DNA of 38,426 nucleotides from assembly GCA_017881705.1 (NCBI GenBank), contig JADGQP010000056.1:1-38426 (forward strand), written 5' to 3'. The notes under the pieces were generated by a model. That model searched no databases, was not told the origin of the DNA, and saw nothing but the letters and a program-made list of their open reading frames with translations. Source of the DNA: Christensenellaceae bacterium. GTDB lineage: Bacteria; Bacillota; Clostridia; Christensenellales; Aristaeellaceae. Position 1 is the first letter of the stretch; every line of letters starts with the position of its first letter. A program made the position numbers and the translations under genes. This document shows, in pieces, positions 16,401 through 23,429 of the stretch.

Positions 16401-16603
16401 TGTAATTGTACCAGGCGCTGCTGCTCGGCCTGTTTTTCCTCGGCTCGGCGCAGTTCCTCCTCGCGGGCATATTGGTTTTCCAACATACGAAGCGTCTGCA
16501 TTAGCTCGTCCGCCCCGTGGCGAACGGTTGAAACGCTTTCCATTACGGTTTCAGCACCCTGGAGGAGATCCTTGGTGGCATCCTTGAGTTTCGCTTTGGT
16601 CAT
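13436..16603 (-). CDS. infB: Translation initiation factor IF-2 with very long repetitive N-terminal arm
   Basis: A 1055-residue GTPase that places initiator tRNA on the 30S subunit and promotes subunit joining. The conserved part starts near residue 468 with the IF2_N domain, then the G domain: GHVDHGKT (565-572), DTPGHE (611-616), NKID (665-668), followed by domains II, III and IV. The first about 460 residues are low complexity: a charged helix (1-70), a Pro/Ala/Glu stretch, eleven QPAxxxx heptads (182-258), then Gly/Tyr/Arg/Pro repeats (273-372) and a basic segment. The length is at the long end for Firmicutes, where IF-2 is often 700-900 residues. Start ATG 16603 has a weak GGGGG site; ylxQ ends 30 bases upstream. 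Confidence 0.96.
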   Translation of the reverse strand: MTKAKLKDATKDLLQGAETVMESVSTVRHGADELMQTLRMLENQYAREEELRRAEEKQAEQQRLVQLHAKAYTMPDSEEETAAAEKAPEVPSASMPVKVPQSAPAAAPIPAPASATIPTPAPEQAAPAAQEKPPEPTQPTEQPAPAAAVKEEAPEAVKVEPKQPKPAASHAETPATPKTAAQPAHAAAQPAAAATQPATATVQPASAAAQPAHAAVQPAHAAVQPAYTSGQPAYTAGQPTYTSGQPAYIAGQPARPARPPVGQTPFAGGAPRGPYGRPANPQAPYGRPANPQTQPQPGAYTRPAAPQGAYPRPAAPQQPGAYVRPPMPQGTYPRPAAPQQGAYARPAAGQGPYGRPANPQAPYGRPAGVGQGVRPAGGFARPMGGAPGRPMGNRPAKGPELQPSVEKERVSNYDPNKKSYIRQHDPERVAKNRKQLARDTFNGIDDDVVRGGRRARSKKPSAQMMMAPIRIEKAFMTAEAITVKDLTERVGKPAGDILKKLLLLGVMANINSELDFDTASLVCGEFGVELEMNMAKTAEDALTEADVEDDEQDLEPRPPVITIMGHVDHGKTSLLDYIRHTHVTAGEAGGITQHIGAYTVELNGRKITFLDTPGHEAFTAMRARGTQATDIAVLVVAADDGVMPQTIESIHHAKAANVPIVVAINKIDKEGANPERVKQDLTAYEMVPEEWGGDTIMVPVSATTGEGVSTLLEMILLQADVLQLRANPNRLAKGVIIEAKLDKSRGPLATVLVQNGTLHVGDNIVVGLASGRVRAMMNDKGERIEEAGPSTPVEIAGFTEVPSAGDDIMAVSDDHLGRQVVEERRDKLKVARAASNVGKLSLDNLFSQIDQGKVENLNLIIKADVQGSVEAVKQALEKLSDEKVKVRVLHSAVGAINKDDVNLAAAFNAIIIGFNIRPDSSARDTAEKEGVDIRLYRIIYQAIEDIQKAMKGLLAPEFKETMLGHAEVRNVFHITGAGTVAGCYVTDGKLQRNAQVRLLRDNVVAFEGKLSSLKRFKDDAKEVAQSFECGVSLDGYNDIKEGDILECFILEEIER
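15494..15787 (-). repeat. Degenerate Gly-Tyr-Arg-Pro repeats in infB
   Basis: Residues 273-370 of IF-2 are built from units such as GPYGRPANPQ, GAYTRPAAPQ, GAYPRPAAPQ, GAYVRPPMPQ, GTYPRPAAPQ and GAYARPAAGQ, about ten units of 10-12 residues. The DNA shows matching near-repeats of 30-36 bases. The segment should be disordered and positively charged. Confidence 0.85.
15830..16060 (-). repeat. Eleven 21-base tandem repeats (QPAxxxx heptads) in infB
   Basis: Residues 182-258 of IF-2 read as eleven consecutive heptads beginning QP, from QPAHAAA through QPATATV and QPAYTSG to QPARPAR. The DNA keeps the 21-base period, with neighbouring copies nearly identical (for example the units ending in GATGTA). 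Copy number is likely to vary between strains. Confidence 0.9.
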
Positions 16604-16633
16604 TGTACCGCTTGCACCCCCGCATGATTGCGA

Positions 16634-16999
16634 TCAAAATCCGCCCTGTGAGTCATTCGTTCCGGTTTCTGTTCCCGCGACGGGACGTTCATCCTTGAGT
16701 AGATCCTTCAGTTTCGTCGCCATGCGTCCCCGCTTGACGACGACGGTCATTCGCCCATCCCTGCCCAGCGCCTGGGCGATCAGCCCGGCGGGCACGCTAT
16801 AGAGCGGCACCCGGTGGCTTGCGCAGGAATCGGTAAAGCGCTTTCGGGTTGTCGGGGCGCTGTCTTCGTCCATTAAAACGACAGCGGCCGTTTCGCCGCG
16901 TACCGCTTCCACGCACGCGTCCTGTCCCAGTACCGTCTGTCCGGCCCGGCCGCACAGCCCCAAAAAACCTTTCAGGCTGTTAAGCGTTACATCCGTCAC
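16634..16999 (-). CDS. L7Ae-family ribosomal protein YlxQ
   Basis: A 121-residue protein of the L7Ae/L30e RNA-binding fold, expected to bind kink-turn RNA. Typical features are the N-terminal LGLCGRAGQTVLGQDACVEAVRG and VVLMDEDSAPTTRKRF segments and LIAQALGRDGRMTVVV near residue 85. The last about 20 residues are polar and probably disordered. The start is GTG 16999, with GGGGAGG upstream; it overlaps the end of ylxR by 20 bases. A YlxQ gene between ylxR and infB is a hallmark of Firmicutes nusA operons. The exact role is not established. Confidence 0.88.
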   Translation of the reverse strand: MTDVTLNSLKGFLGLCGRAGQTVLGQDACVEAVRGETAAVVLMDEDSAPTTRKRFTDSCASHRVPLYSVPAGLIAQALGRDGRMTVVVKRGRMATKLKDLLKDERPVAGTETGTNDSQGGF

Positions 17000-17297
17000 G
17001 CGGTACCTCCCCGGCCTTTTCCTTGAGTAACCGCTGCATTGTTTCCGTCAGCTGCAGGTTGGTTGTCTCGTCCAGTTGCGCATCCAGTGCGCGGTCGAGC
17101 TGGCGCTGCTTCAGAGCCCGCTTGAGGCAATCGGCGTTGAAGCATACATACGCGCCGCGTCCGGCCTTTTTTCCCGTGGCATCCAGGCTAACCTCGCCCT
17201 GCGGCGAACGCACGGCGCGAATCAGCTCCTTCTTGGGCTTCATCTCGCGGCAGCCAACGCACATGCGCAGCGGGGTCTTTCGGGGTTTTACCGGCAT
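16980..17297 (-). CDS. YlxR family nucleic-acid-binding protein
   Basis: A 105-residue protein of the YlxR/DUF448 family. The signature is present: RMCVGCREMKPKKELIR near residues 11-27, then KKAGRGAYVCFNADCLKRA (about 43-61), with the paired cysteines and the GRGAYVC motif. Family members bind RNA and in some bacteria have been linked to transcription regulation and RNase P. Ribosome binding site AGGAGGCGG. It follows nusA by 23 bases and overlaps ylxQ. Confidence 0.9.
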   Translation of the reverse strand: MPVKPRKTPLRMCVGCREMKPKKELIRAVRSPQGEVSLDATGKKAGRGAYVCFNADCLKRALKQRQLDRALDAQLDETTNLQLTETMQRLLKEKAGEVPRDGCNA

Positions 17298-17320
17298 ATT
17301 CCGCCTCCTGGGGGGTGAGT

Positions 17321-18562
17321 TTACAGGGTATCGTCCTCGTCCGGCGTTTCCAGCGGCACGTCGGCAAGTTCCGGCAAGCTGGATTCGACGTAAGGCGCTT
17401 CCGGCGCGGCATCGTAATACTGATCATACTCTGTCGGTTCCTCCGGCAGCGGCTCGCCCATGTCGAACATCTGCGCGGCCTGCGCCTGGCTCTTGATATC
17501 AATGCGCCAGCCGGTAAGCTTGGCGGCCAGGCGGGCGTTCTGCCCTTCCTTGCCGATGGCCAGGCTCAGCTGATTATCCGGCACGACCACGCGGCAGGCT
17601 TTATCGTTGTCCGCTACGAATACGCTGAGCACGTGCGCGGGGTTGAGTGCGTTGGCGATAAACTCGGCAGGATCGGGCGACCACTTGATAATGTCGATCT
17701 TCTCGTTTTTCAGCTCCGTCACCACTTTGTCCACGCGGTTGCCCCGCGGGCCAACGCATGCGCCGACCGGGTCAATCACCGGGTCGGTGGAGTACACGGC
17801 CATTTTGGTGCGGCTGCCCGCTTCCCGTGCGATGGATTTAATCTGCACCACACCAGCGGCAATTTCGGGCACTTCCATTTCAAACAGGCGCTTCACCAGC
17901 CCCGGGTGGATACGGCTCACGCGCACTTGCGGACCGCGCAGCATTTCCTTGCCGGTGCGGTTCACTTCCAGTACGTAGACCTTCAGGTGATCGTCCGCGC
18001 GGTATTCCTCGCCCGGGATCCACTCGTTCTTTTCCAGTATGCCTTCGGTGCGGCCCAGCTCCACATAAACGGCGCTCGGCTCCACACGCTGCACGATAGC
18101 GGTAAGAATTTCGTTTTCCTTTTCGGAATACTCGTCGTAGATCTTGCCCTGCTCCGCCTCGCGAATGCGCTGGATAATCACCTGTTTGGCCGTCTGCGCG
18201 GCAGTGCGTAAAAAGCCGGTGGGGGTAACGTCGATCTCCGCGATGTCGCCCATTTGGTAATCGCCGCGGATTTTGTTCGCATCCTCCAGGGTGATCTGGT
18301 TAGCTTCGTCCTCGATCTCGTCGGTGATGAGTTTACGGGCAAACACGTGCGCCACGCCCGTGCGGCGGTCCAGCGTTACGGAAAGGTTGGCCGGCGCGGT
18401 TTCGTCGCGGGACACGTTTTTCTTGTAGGCTGCCTTCAGCGCTTCCTCGATCGCGCCGAAAAGCATATCTTCGCTGATATCCTTTTCCGCGGCCAGCGCG
18501 TGCACGGCATCGATGATCTCAACCTCGCGGGACTGAACCGGTACTTTTTTCGTCGCCTTCAT
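17321..18562 (-). CDS. nusA: Transcription termination/antitermination protein NusA
   Basis: A 413-residue RNA polymerase-associated factor controlling pausing, termination and rRNA antitermination. In order: N-terminal polymerase-binding domain (about 1-130), S1 domain (about 140-205, with VEPSAVYVELGRTEGIL), KH1 (about 235-295, VDPVGACVGPRGNRV) and KH2 (about 305-370, SLAIGKEGQNARLAAKLTGW). The C-terminus is a 50-residue acidic, disordered tail (ending TPDEDDTL) instead of the extra acidic repeats of E. coli NusA, which is usual in Firmicutes. The ribosome binding site is AGGAG. Eleven bases separate it from rimP. Confidence 0.96.
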   Translation of the reverse strand: MKATKKVPVQSREVEIIDAVHALAAEKDISEDMLFGAIEEALKAAYKKNVSRDETAPANLSVTLDRRTGVAHVFARKLITDEIEDEANQITLEDANKIRGDYQMGDIAEIDVTPTGFLRTAAQTAKQVIIQRIREAEQGKIYDEYSEKENEILTAIVQRVEPSAVYVELGRTEGILEKNEWIPGEEYRADDHLKVYVLEVNRTGKEMLRGPQVRVSRIHPGLVKRLFEMEVPEIAAGVVQIKSIAREAGSRTKMAVYSTDPVIDPVGACVGPRGNRVDKVVTELKNEKIDIIKWSPDPAEFIANALNPAHVLSVFVADNDKACRVVVPDNQLSLAIGKEGQNARLAAKLTGWRIDIKSQAQAAQMFDMGEPLPEEPTEYDQYYDAAPEAPYVESSLPELADVPLETPDEDDTL

Positions 18563-18573
18563 TACCGAAACTC

Positions 18574-19056
18574 CTATCTCTCATGTTCTTCTTCAAAATC
18601 GATTATAGGTTTCACCAGCGCTACGGCTTTGCGCGGAAAGGTTTTCTCGCTGCCGTTTTCAAGGCGCAGGGTCACGCTCCCGTCATCCATGTTCGCAAGC
18701 CTGCCCTCGTAGCGTTTCACGCCGTCTACGGGCGCATATAGCTTTACTTCCACCCGCGCGTCTCTGTTCTTTTCAAAACCGCGCGGATCCTGGATGGGGC
18801 GATCCACCCCCGGGCTGGACACTTCCAGATAATCGTATGTCACGCTGTCCAGTTCCGGCTGCACCGCGCGGTGAAAACGTTCGCAATCATTCAGCGTAAC
18901 GCCATCAGGTTTGTCGATGTACAGGCACAGGGTCAGCCCCTGGGATTCTTTGCGTAACGTCACTTCCACCAATTCCAGCGTCTGCTGCGCGGCAATGCGT
19001 TCGGCAATGGCTTGCGCTGTCTGTTTGCCGGCATTCTCAGGTTGTTTTCCTTTCAT
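18574..19056 (-). CDS. rimP: Ribosome maturation factor RimP
   Basis: A 160-residue 30S assembly factor. Conserved features are the N-terminal alpha-beta domain with LELVEVTLRKESQGLTLCLYIDKPDGVTLNDCERF (about 28-62), the family signature YLEVSSPGVDRPI (about 96-108) and the C-terminal Sm-like domain ending near VKPIIDFEEEHER. First gene of the operon reaching through infB to ribF. Start ATG 19056 with AAGGGAAG upstream; its leader from the promoter at about 19.29 kb is some 220 bases. Confidence 0.94.
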   Translation of the reverse strand: MKGKQPENAGKQTAQAIAERIAAQQTLELVEVTLRKESQGLTLCLYIDKPDGVTLNDCERFHRAVQPELDSVTYDYLEVSSPGVDRPIQDPRGFEKNRDARVEVKLYAPVDGVKRYEGRLANMDDGSVTLRLENGSEKTFPRKAVALVKPIIDFEEEHER

Positions 19057-19283
19057 GCGAGCGCTTCCCTTTGCAAGGCAATCAAAAAGAGCGGCTTGCT
19101 ATTGTCTCTCTCTCGCCGTACGTTTTTTTTAAATCGGCGGAAACGCGGCTTTATGTCCGTTTCCGACAGAAAAAAACGGCTCGCGCGGGGAAGAAAGACA
19201 ATATCCACTCTTTCGATAAACCCTTCTTTCATGTGGGTCGTATAGTGCTGGGGGAGGCCTTCCGAAGGATGAAAAGCAGGTAG
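19057..19283 (-). other. Long untranslated leader of the rimP operon
   Basis: This stretch separates the predicted promoter from the rimP start. It contains an eight-base-pair inverted repeat (CGGAAACG/CGTTTCCG) and an oligo-T followed by an oligo-A run, but no clear terminator. An open frame runs through it on the minus strand from the neighbouring hydrolase gene, without family resemblance. I recognise no tRNA or known riboswitch. Confidence 0.45.
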
Positions 19284-19312
19284 AGTATAGCATATTGGTT
19301 TGGGAAATACAA
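19284..19312 (-). promoter_or_regulatory. Promoter of the rimP-nusA-infB operon
   Basis: On the minus strand TTGTAT (19307-19312) and TATACT (19284-19289) are separated by exactly 17 bases. Transcription would start near 19277, giving a leader of about 220 bases before rimP. The leader contains the inverted repeat CGGAAACG / CGTTTCCG (about 19135-19165) but no recognised riboswitch. Confidence 0.75.
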
Positions 19313-19390
19313 GCATTTTACTATCTTGAGGCAAAGAAATGTTGATATTTCGGCGTTTTGCGCGCATGGGCGGAAAGCGAACCGCCTTTT

Positions 19391-20251
19391 TTATCGGATC
19401 AGGCTGCCGTCCGCATAGGCTCGCACGCTGTCGAAAACAAGCTTGAAACCGTCGGTCGGTACGCATTCGCAAGTCGTCACATCCGAATAGGGTTCGATCC
19501 GTACCGTTTTCGCCTTCAGGTAGGTTTCCGGCCTTAAACCCTCCACGTAATCCTCTACTGCGGCGCGCCCGAAGGGTCGGTCGGTGTGGGGGCAAAGCAC
19601 ATGTGAAAACGGCAGGTACAGGGCGCTGCGCATAGTACACGCGTACTCCGCAAGCGAAGTGCATTCTTTAAAAAACAGCCAGACGACGGGGTTCAGGTTA
19701 TCCCCGGCCAACAGCAGCCGCCTTTCTTCCACAAGCAGGCCTACCGAACCCATCGTATGGCCCGGCATCGGCCATACCCGTACATGCAGCCCACCCAGGT
19801 CGAAAGACTGCTGAGCAAGCGTGCAGGGTTCAGGCAGCAAGGAAGCCAGATAATCGGCGCGCTGTTCATCGTTCAAAGGCACGCCCGCATCTGCCGCGCG
19901 CTGCAAAATACGCGCACGCACGGCCACGCCCGCATTTTGCCGGTAACTTTCCCCTTCGCCCTCCGGCAAGTAGATTTCTTCAAACCATCGGCAGCCCAGC
20001 GCATGATCGTGATGTCCGTGGGTAAGCACAACGGTAACCGGCAGCGGCGTAATTCGGCGCAGCAGCGGCAGCGGGTCGAAAAGGCCGTATCCCGTATCGA
20101 ACAACAGGGCGGCCTTTTCACCCACCAGCAGCGTCATATGCGCCGAGAGCGCATCCCGAATATGGTAGACTCCCGCGAAGGGATTGCACACCGTAAACTG
20201 TCGCTTGGCCATCCGGTTTTCCGCCTTCCGCATCGTGCCGCACGCCGCCAT
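19391..20251 (-). CDS. MBL-fold metallo-hydrolase of unknown substrate
   Basis: A 286-residue protein of the metallo-beta-lactamase fold. The zinc ligands are complete: THGHHDHALG (His78, His80, Asp82, His83), PMPGHTMGS (His about 166), LLAGDNL (Asp about 183) and LCPHTDRPF (His about 224). No secretion signal is present. The family includes glyoxalase II, RNases, lactonases and others, and the sequence does not tell which. The gene follows the GH39 xylosidase gene after 20 bases, so it is probably part of the xylan locus and might act on a lactone or ester released from sugars (inference). Start ATG 20251 has GAGGAAG upstream; in-frame ATGs follow at codons 7 and 14, the latter beginning MAKRQFTV, where similarity to the family starts. 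Confidence 0.78.
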   Translation of the reverse strand: MAACGTMRKAENRMAKRQFTVCNPFAGVYHIRDALSAHMTLLVGEKAALLFDTGYGLFDPLPLLRRITPLPVTVVLTHGHHDHALGCRWFEEIYLPEGEGESYRQNAGVAVRARILQRAADAGVPLNDEQRADYLASLLPEPCTLAQQSFDLGGLHVRVWPMPGHTMGSVGLLVEERRLLLAGDNLNPVVWLFFKECTSLAEYACTMRSALYLPFSHVLCPHTDRPFGRAAVEDYVEGLRPETYLKAKTVRIEPYSDVTTCECVPTDGFKLVFDSVRAYADGSLIR

Positions 20252-20271
20252 CGGAGCTTCTTCCTCGCTGT

Positions 20272-21786
20272 TTACGCGCCGATGCGCCGCAAGATCAGAC
20301 GCACCACATCGTTTTCCCGCATAGGTACGGAAAGCGTCGCCTCGCCGCTCGGACTTACGGTGAAACTTTCCACATTTTCCGGCGCGCCGGATGTGAGTTT
20401 GGCCAGCGCCGCGGTTTGCTGCGCGCTGGGTGTTTCATAACCGTCCAACGCTTTGAGTCCCGCGCGCAGGTACAGGGTATACACGTCGTTGGCCAGGTAC
20501 CCCGCGCGATACCGCTCCACGGTATATTCCCCGGGGGTCAAGCCGGAAAGCGCAACGCGCGCGTTCTCCAGCGCCTTCGAGGGCAGATCACGGGTAAAAT
20601 AGGCCTCGTTTGTGGCGTCCTGCTTGGGCAGGGTGTAATCCCATAAAAGCACGTGCACGGCCATATCGTCCACGGCGGCGTAGCTATCCGCATCGCCGGT
20701 AGGCAGTTCGGTATCCGGCAATTCGCACAGCCAGCGATAGGCAAAGAATGTCGGCTTTTTCAGCCCCTGCTCGTTCATCAGTCCGAAACCGCCGTGGAAA
20801 GGCGTAGGCCCGGGGCCCGCTTCCTCAAAGATATCGGTGAACGTCCAATAGCTCATGCTGTCCACATAGCCTTCGCAGCGTTTGAGCGTATACAGGATAA
20901 ACGGTGCGCTTACATAACTGTCATGCACGTTATCCCGCGGGGAATAGCTGTTGGAATATTCGGTAAACAGGATGGGGAGGTTGGGCATGGCACTGGTTCG
21001 TACTTGCTTACAAACGTTTCGCACGTCTTTCACCACGCAGTCCGGCACGGGGATCAACTTGTGCCGGTCGCTGCCGAATTCGTCAAACGCGCCTTCCACG
21101 CCATAGCTGTGCGTAGAAATAAAATCGATAGGCGCGCCGGTCTGCACGCAATGCTCGATCATCTCGGGAACCCACGCGCCTTCTATAAGGCCTGCCGTAG
21201 CGGGGCCGCCCACGAGGTAAGCCGCGTCCACTGCCTTAACCTCGGCAACGGTGTCATCGTACAGGGTAAAATAATCCGCCCGCGAGCCGGCAAAAAACAT
21301 ATCCATGTTGGGCTCGTTCCAGACTTCAAAATACCAGCGGCGCACCTCGGCGGTCCCGTAACGCGCGGTGAAGTGACGAACCAACGCGCCGATCAGCTGG
21401 CGCCAGCGGCTTCTGTCCGCGGGCGGCGTGATGTTGCCTTTCCACCAAAATACGGTCTTGTCGCCGCTCTTTAGGCAGTCCGGCATAAAACTCAGCTCCA
21501 CCACCGGCCGGATGCCGCGTTTGAGCATTTCATCCATCACCAGGTCGATATACTGCCAGTTGAACAGCAATTTACCTTTTTCGTCCTCACGGCATACCGC
21601 CATATCGTCGCTGAGCAGGCCGTGAAAGCGCAGGTAACGAAAATGGCAGCTTTCCTGCAAGGTGCTCAGCTGTTCCAGCGTCTGCGCGCGAAGCATCTCC
21701 CCCGCGCGGCCCGCGCCTACGCAGTGGTCAAAAAACCGGTCGAGCGGTTTACGGGTTCCCTGTACGTCAATTTGCAGCTTTCTCAT
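20272..21786 (-). CDS. GH39 family beta-xylosidase
   Basis: A 504-residue glycoside hydrolase of family 39, expected to release xylose from the non-reducing end of xylo-oligosaccharides with retention. The (beta/alpha)8 barrel carries the acid/base glutamate in FEVWNEPNMD (Glu158) and the nucleophile in LFTEYSNSY (Glu276), almost the same positions as in the Thermoanaerobacterium XynB enzyme (160 and 277). A C-terminal beta-sandwich with PSGEATLSVPMRENDVVRL ends the protein. No signal peptide, so it works inside the cell on imported oligosaccharides. It is transcribed away from the regulator genes. Ribosome binding site AAAGGATGG. Other GH39 activities (alpha-L-iduronidase) are unlikely in this context. 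Confidence 0.9.
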   Translation of the reverse strand: MRKLQIDVQGTRKPLDRFFDHCVGAGRAGEMLRAQTLEQLSTLQESCHFRYLRFHGLLSDDMAVCREDEKGKLLFNWQYIDLVMDEMLKRGIRPVVELSFMPDCLKSGDKTVFWWKGNITPPADRSRWRQLIGALVRHFTARYGTAEVRRWYFEVWNEPNMDMFFAGSRADYFTLYDDTVAEVKAVDAAYLVGGPATAGLIEGAWVPEMIEHCVQTGAPIDFISTHSYGVEGAFDEFGSDRHKLIPVPDCVVKDVRNVCKQVRTSAMPNLPILFTEYSNSYSPRDNVHDSYVSAPFILYTLKRCEGYVDSMSYWTFTDIFEEAGPGPTPFHGGFGLMNEQGLKKPTFFAYRWLCELPDTELPTGDADSYAAVDDMAVHVLLWDYTLPKQDATNEAYFTRDLPSKALENARVALSGLTPGEYTVERYRAGYLANDVYTLYLRAGLKALDGYETPSAQQTAALAKLTSGAPENVESFTVSPSGEATLSVPMRENDVVRLILRRIGA

Positions 21787-21840
21787 GGCTAACCATCCTT
21801 TATAAATTGATTTGTTTCATTGCCGTTTGCGTGTTTTCCT

Positions 21841-21852
21841 TGGTTGCAACCA
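21841..21852. promoter_or_regulatory. Palindrome overlapping the -35 box of the regulator promoter
   Basis: TGGTTGCAACCA is a perfect 12-base palindrome in the divergent region between GH39 and the first response regulator. It contains the TTGCAA -35 box of the plus-strand promoter, so a protein bound here would block that promoter. The identity of such a protein is unknown. Confidence 0.4.
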
Positions 21853-21872
21853 ATTTCCATTGTGTGTATAAT
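21844..21872 (+). promoter_or_regulatory. Promoter of the response regulator-kinase operon
   Basis: TTGCAA (21844-21849) and a perfect TATAAT (21867-21872) are spaced by 17 bases. Transcription would start near 21879, about 57 bases before the first response regulator start codon. Confidence 0.78.
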
Positions 21873-21935
21873 GGTTTCATCAGAAGCATGAAAAATCCTT
21901 CGTTCCCAAAAAGATAAAGGTTAGGCGGTGAATCC

Positions 21936-23429
21936 TTGTATCGCGCGGTGATAGCGGACGACGAACCTTTTATGCTCGAAGGGATGCGCCTGATGATCGA
22001 TTGGGCGCGCTGCGGCTTTGAGCTTTGCGGCGAGGCGGCCACAGCGCAGGAAGCGCTGCGGCTGATTGATACGCGAAAACCGCATCTGTTGATTACCGAC
22101 GTACGGATGCCCGGAATGCTGGGCACCGACCTGGCCGCGATCGTCAACCGATACCACCCCGACGTGACCGTGCTGTTTTTCAGCGGGTATCGGGATTTCA
22201 CTTACGCGCAGGCCGCAATACGCACGCACGCTTTCGGCTACCTGCTCAAGCCCATCGACGTTGAAGAGGTGGAAGCGACGCTGCTGAAGGTGAAAGCGGA
22301 ACTCGACACGCGCGCGTCCATCAAGGAAGCCCGGAAGATCCCGGTATTGCGCGACCAGGTGCTCAACAGGATCGCACTTGGCGACGAAAGTCCCGAAAGC
22401 ATGCTGCGCGCCGGGGCGCTTTTATCCCTGCAGAAGGACGATCCCTGTTATTGCGCGGTGCTTGTGCGCGAGCGCGACGCTATACCCGAAGCGGTCGGGC
22501 TGATGCTGTCCGCTTACAGCGCCATACCTTTTCTGCTTTCTCCCACGCAGGTTGGCATGGTCTTTCGGCAGGTGGAGCGCGATTTGCCCGCTCTCTCCGG
22601 CGTGCTTGCGGGGCTTTCGCAGGGGGCGCAATACCGGCTGAGCGTAGGCGGTGTATACAGCGGACCACAGGGGTTCGCGCGCAGCCTTCGCGAGGCGCTG
22701 GACGCGCAGGGCGTGCTGTTTGAAACGCACGGCGGGCTGCTGTTGTACCGGCCTTTCGACAAGGACGTCGCCGCATGGCTGGCTCGCTTTCGCCCGTCCG
22801 ATCTGGCTAGCGCGCTAACCGATGAAAACCCCGAAGCGCTGGAAGCGGCGCTATCTTCCCTGCGCCAGGCAGTCGCAGAATTTCACCCAAGCCGGTTCTC
22901 GCTTCGGTGGATGGCCGCCGCTTTGGACGCTATGCTTCCCACCGCCGCTGCCGTACGCAGCCGTTCGCCGCTTTGCGCGTTATGGCGAAACGAAACGCAG
23001 GAGTCTTCCGCCTGGCTGGACACGTTTTGCGAGCAGCTGCGCAGTATGCGCGGCGTCGTTAAGCTGGAAACCGGCGATGGCTGGCCCGCCGCGGTGCAGG
23101 CAACCGTGGCGGCGATTCGCACACGGTACGCCGAGCCGTTATGCATTGGTACGGTCGCGGACGAACTGCATATGAACTCCGCCTATCTTGGGCAAATCGT
23201 GCGCCGTTACACAGGCGCGACTTTCCACCGCAGGCTTCAGGTAACGCGCATTGAGCACGCCTGTCTTTTGCTTCGCCAAACGATGCGCTCGGTTGGCGAG
23301 ATTGCCATGGAAGTCGGGTTTAAAGACGTGGATTACTTTTCCAGGCAGTTTCACAGCCGTATGGGCATAAGTCCGGTCGCGTACCGCGGCGCCGAGGCTT
23401 CCAGGGAGGATTGCCATGCACCGAATTAA
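21936..23429 (+). CDS. Response regulator with AraC-type DNA-binding domain (YesN family), first of two
   Basis: A 497-residue transcription regulator. The N-terminal receiver domain has the acidic pair in IADDEPF (Asp8, Asp9), the phospho-acceptor Asp55 in LITDVRMPG and Lys105 in YLLKPID. A poorly conserved linker of about 270 residues follows. The C-terminus (about 395-490) is an AraC double helix-turn-helix: IGTVADELHMNSAYLGQIVRRY (split across 410-431) and the second helix ending GFKDVDYFSRQFHSRMGISP. The start appears to be TTG 21936 (TTG TAT CGC); the ribosome binding site is weak. The end overlaps the kinase start by 14 bases. Presumed partner of the YesM-type kinase and activator of the surrounding xylan genes (inference). 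Confidence 0.9.
   Translation: MYRAVIADDEPFMLEGMRLMIDWARCGFELCGEAATAQEALRLIDTRKPHLLITDVRMPGMLGTDLAAIVNRYHPDVTVLFFSGYRDFTYAQAAIRTHAFGYLLKPIDVEEVEATLLKVKAELDTRASIKEARKIPVLRDQVLNRIALGDESPESMLRAGALLSLQKDDPCYCAVLVRERDAIPEAVGLMLSAYSAIPFLLSPTQVGMVFRQVERDLPALSGVLAGLSQGAQYRLSVGGVYSGPQGFARSLREALDAQGVLFETHGGLLLYRPFDKDVAAWLARFRPSDLASALTDENPEALEAALSSLRQAVAEFHPSRFSLRWMAAALDAMLPTAAAVRSRSPLCALWRNETQESSAWLDTFCEQLRSMRGVVKLETGDGWPAAVQATVAAIRTRYAEPLCIGTVADELHMNSAYLGQIVRRYTGATFHRRLQVTRIEHACLLLRQTMRSVGEIAMEVGFKDVDYFSRQFHSRMGISPVAYRGAEASREDCHAPN

Noticed and set aside
15292..16405. Long Arg/Cys/Gly-rich frames opposite the infB repeats
   Set aside because: They are antisense products of the Pro/Ala/Tyr repeats of IF-2, not cysteine-rich peptides in their own right.
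19053..19664. A 203-codon minus-strand frame across the rimP leader
   Set aside because: It begins inside the MBL-fold gene in another frame, runs over the rimP promoter and has no similarity to a known family.
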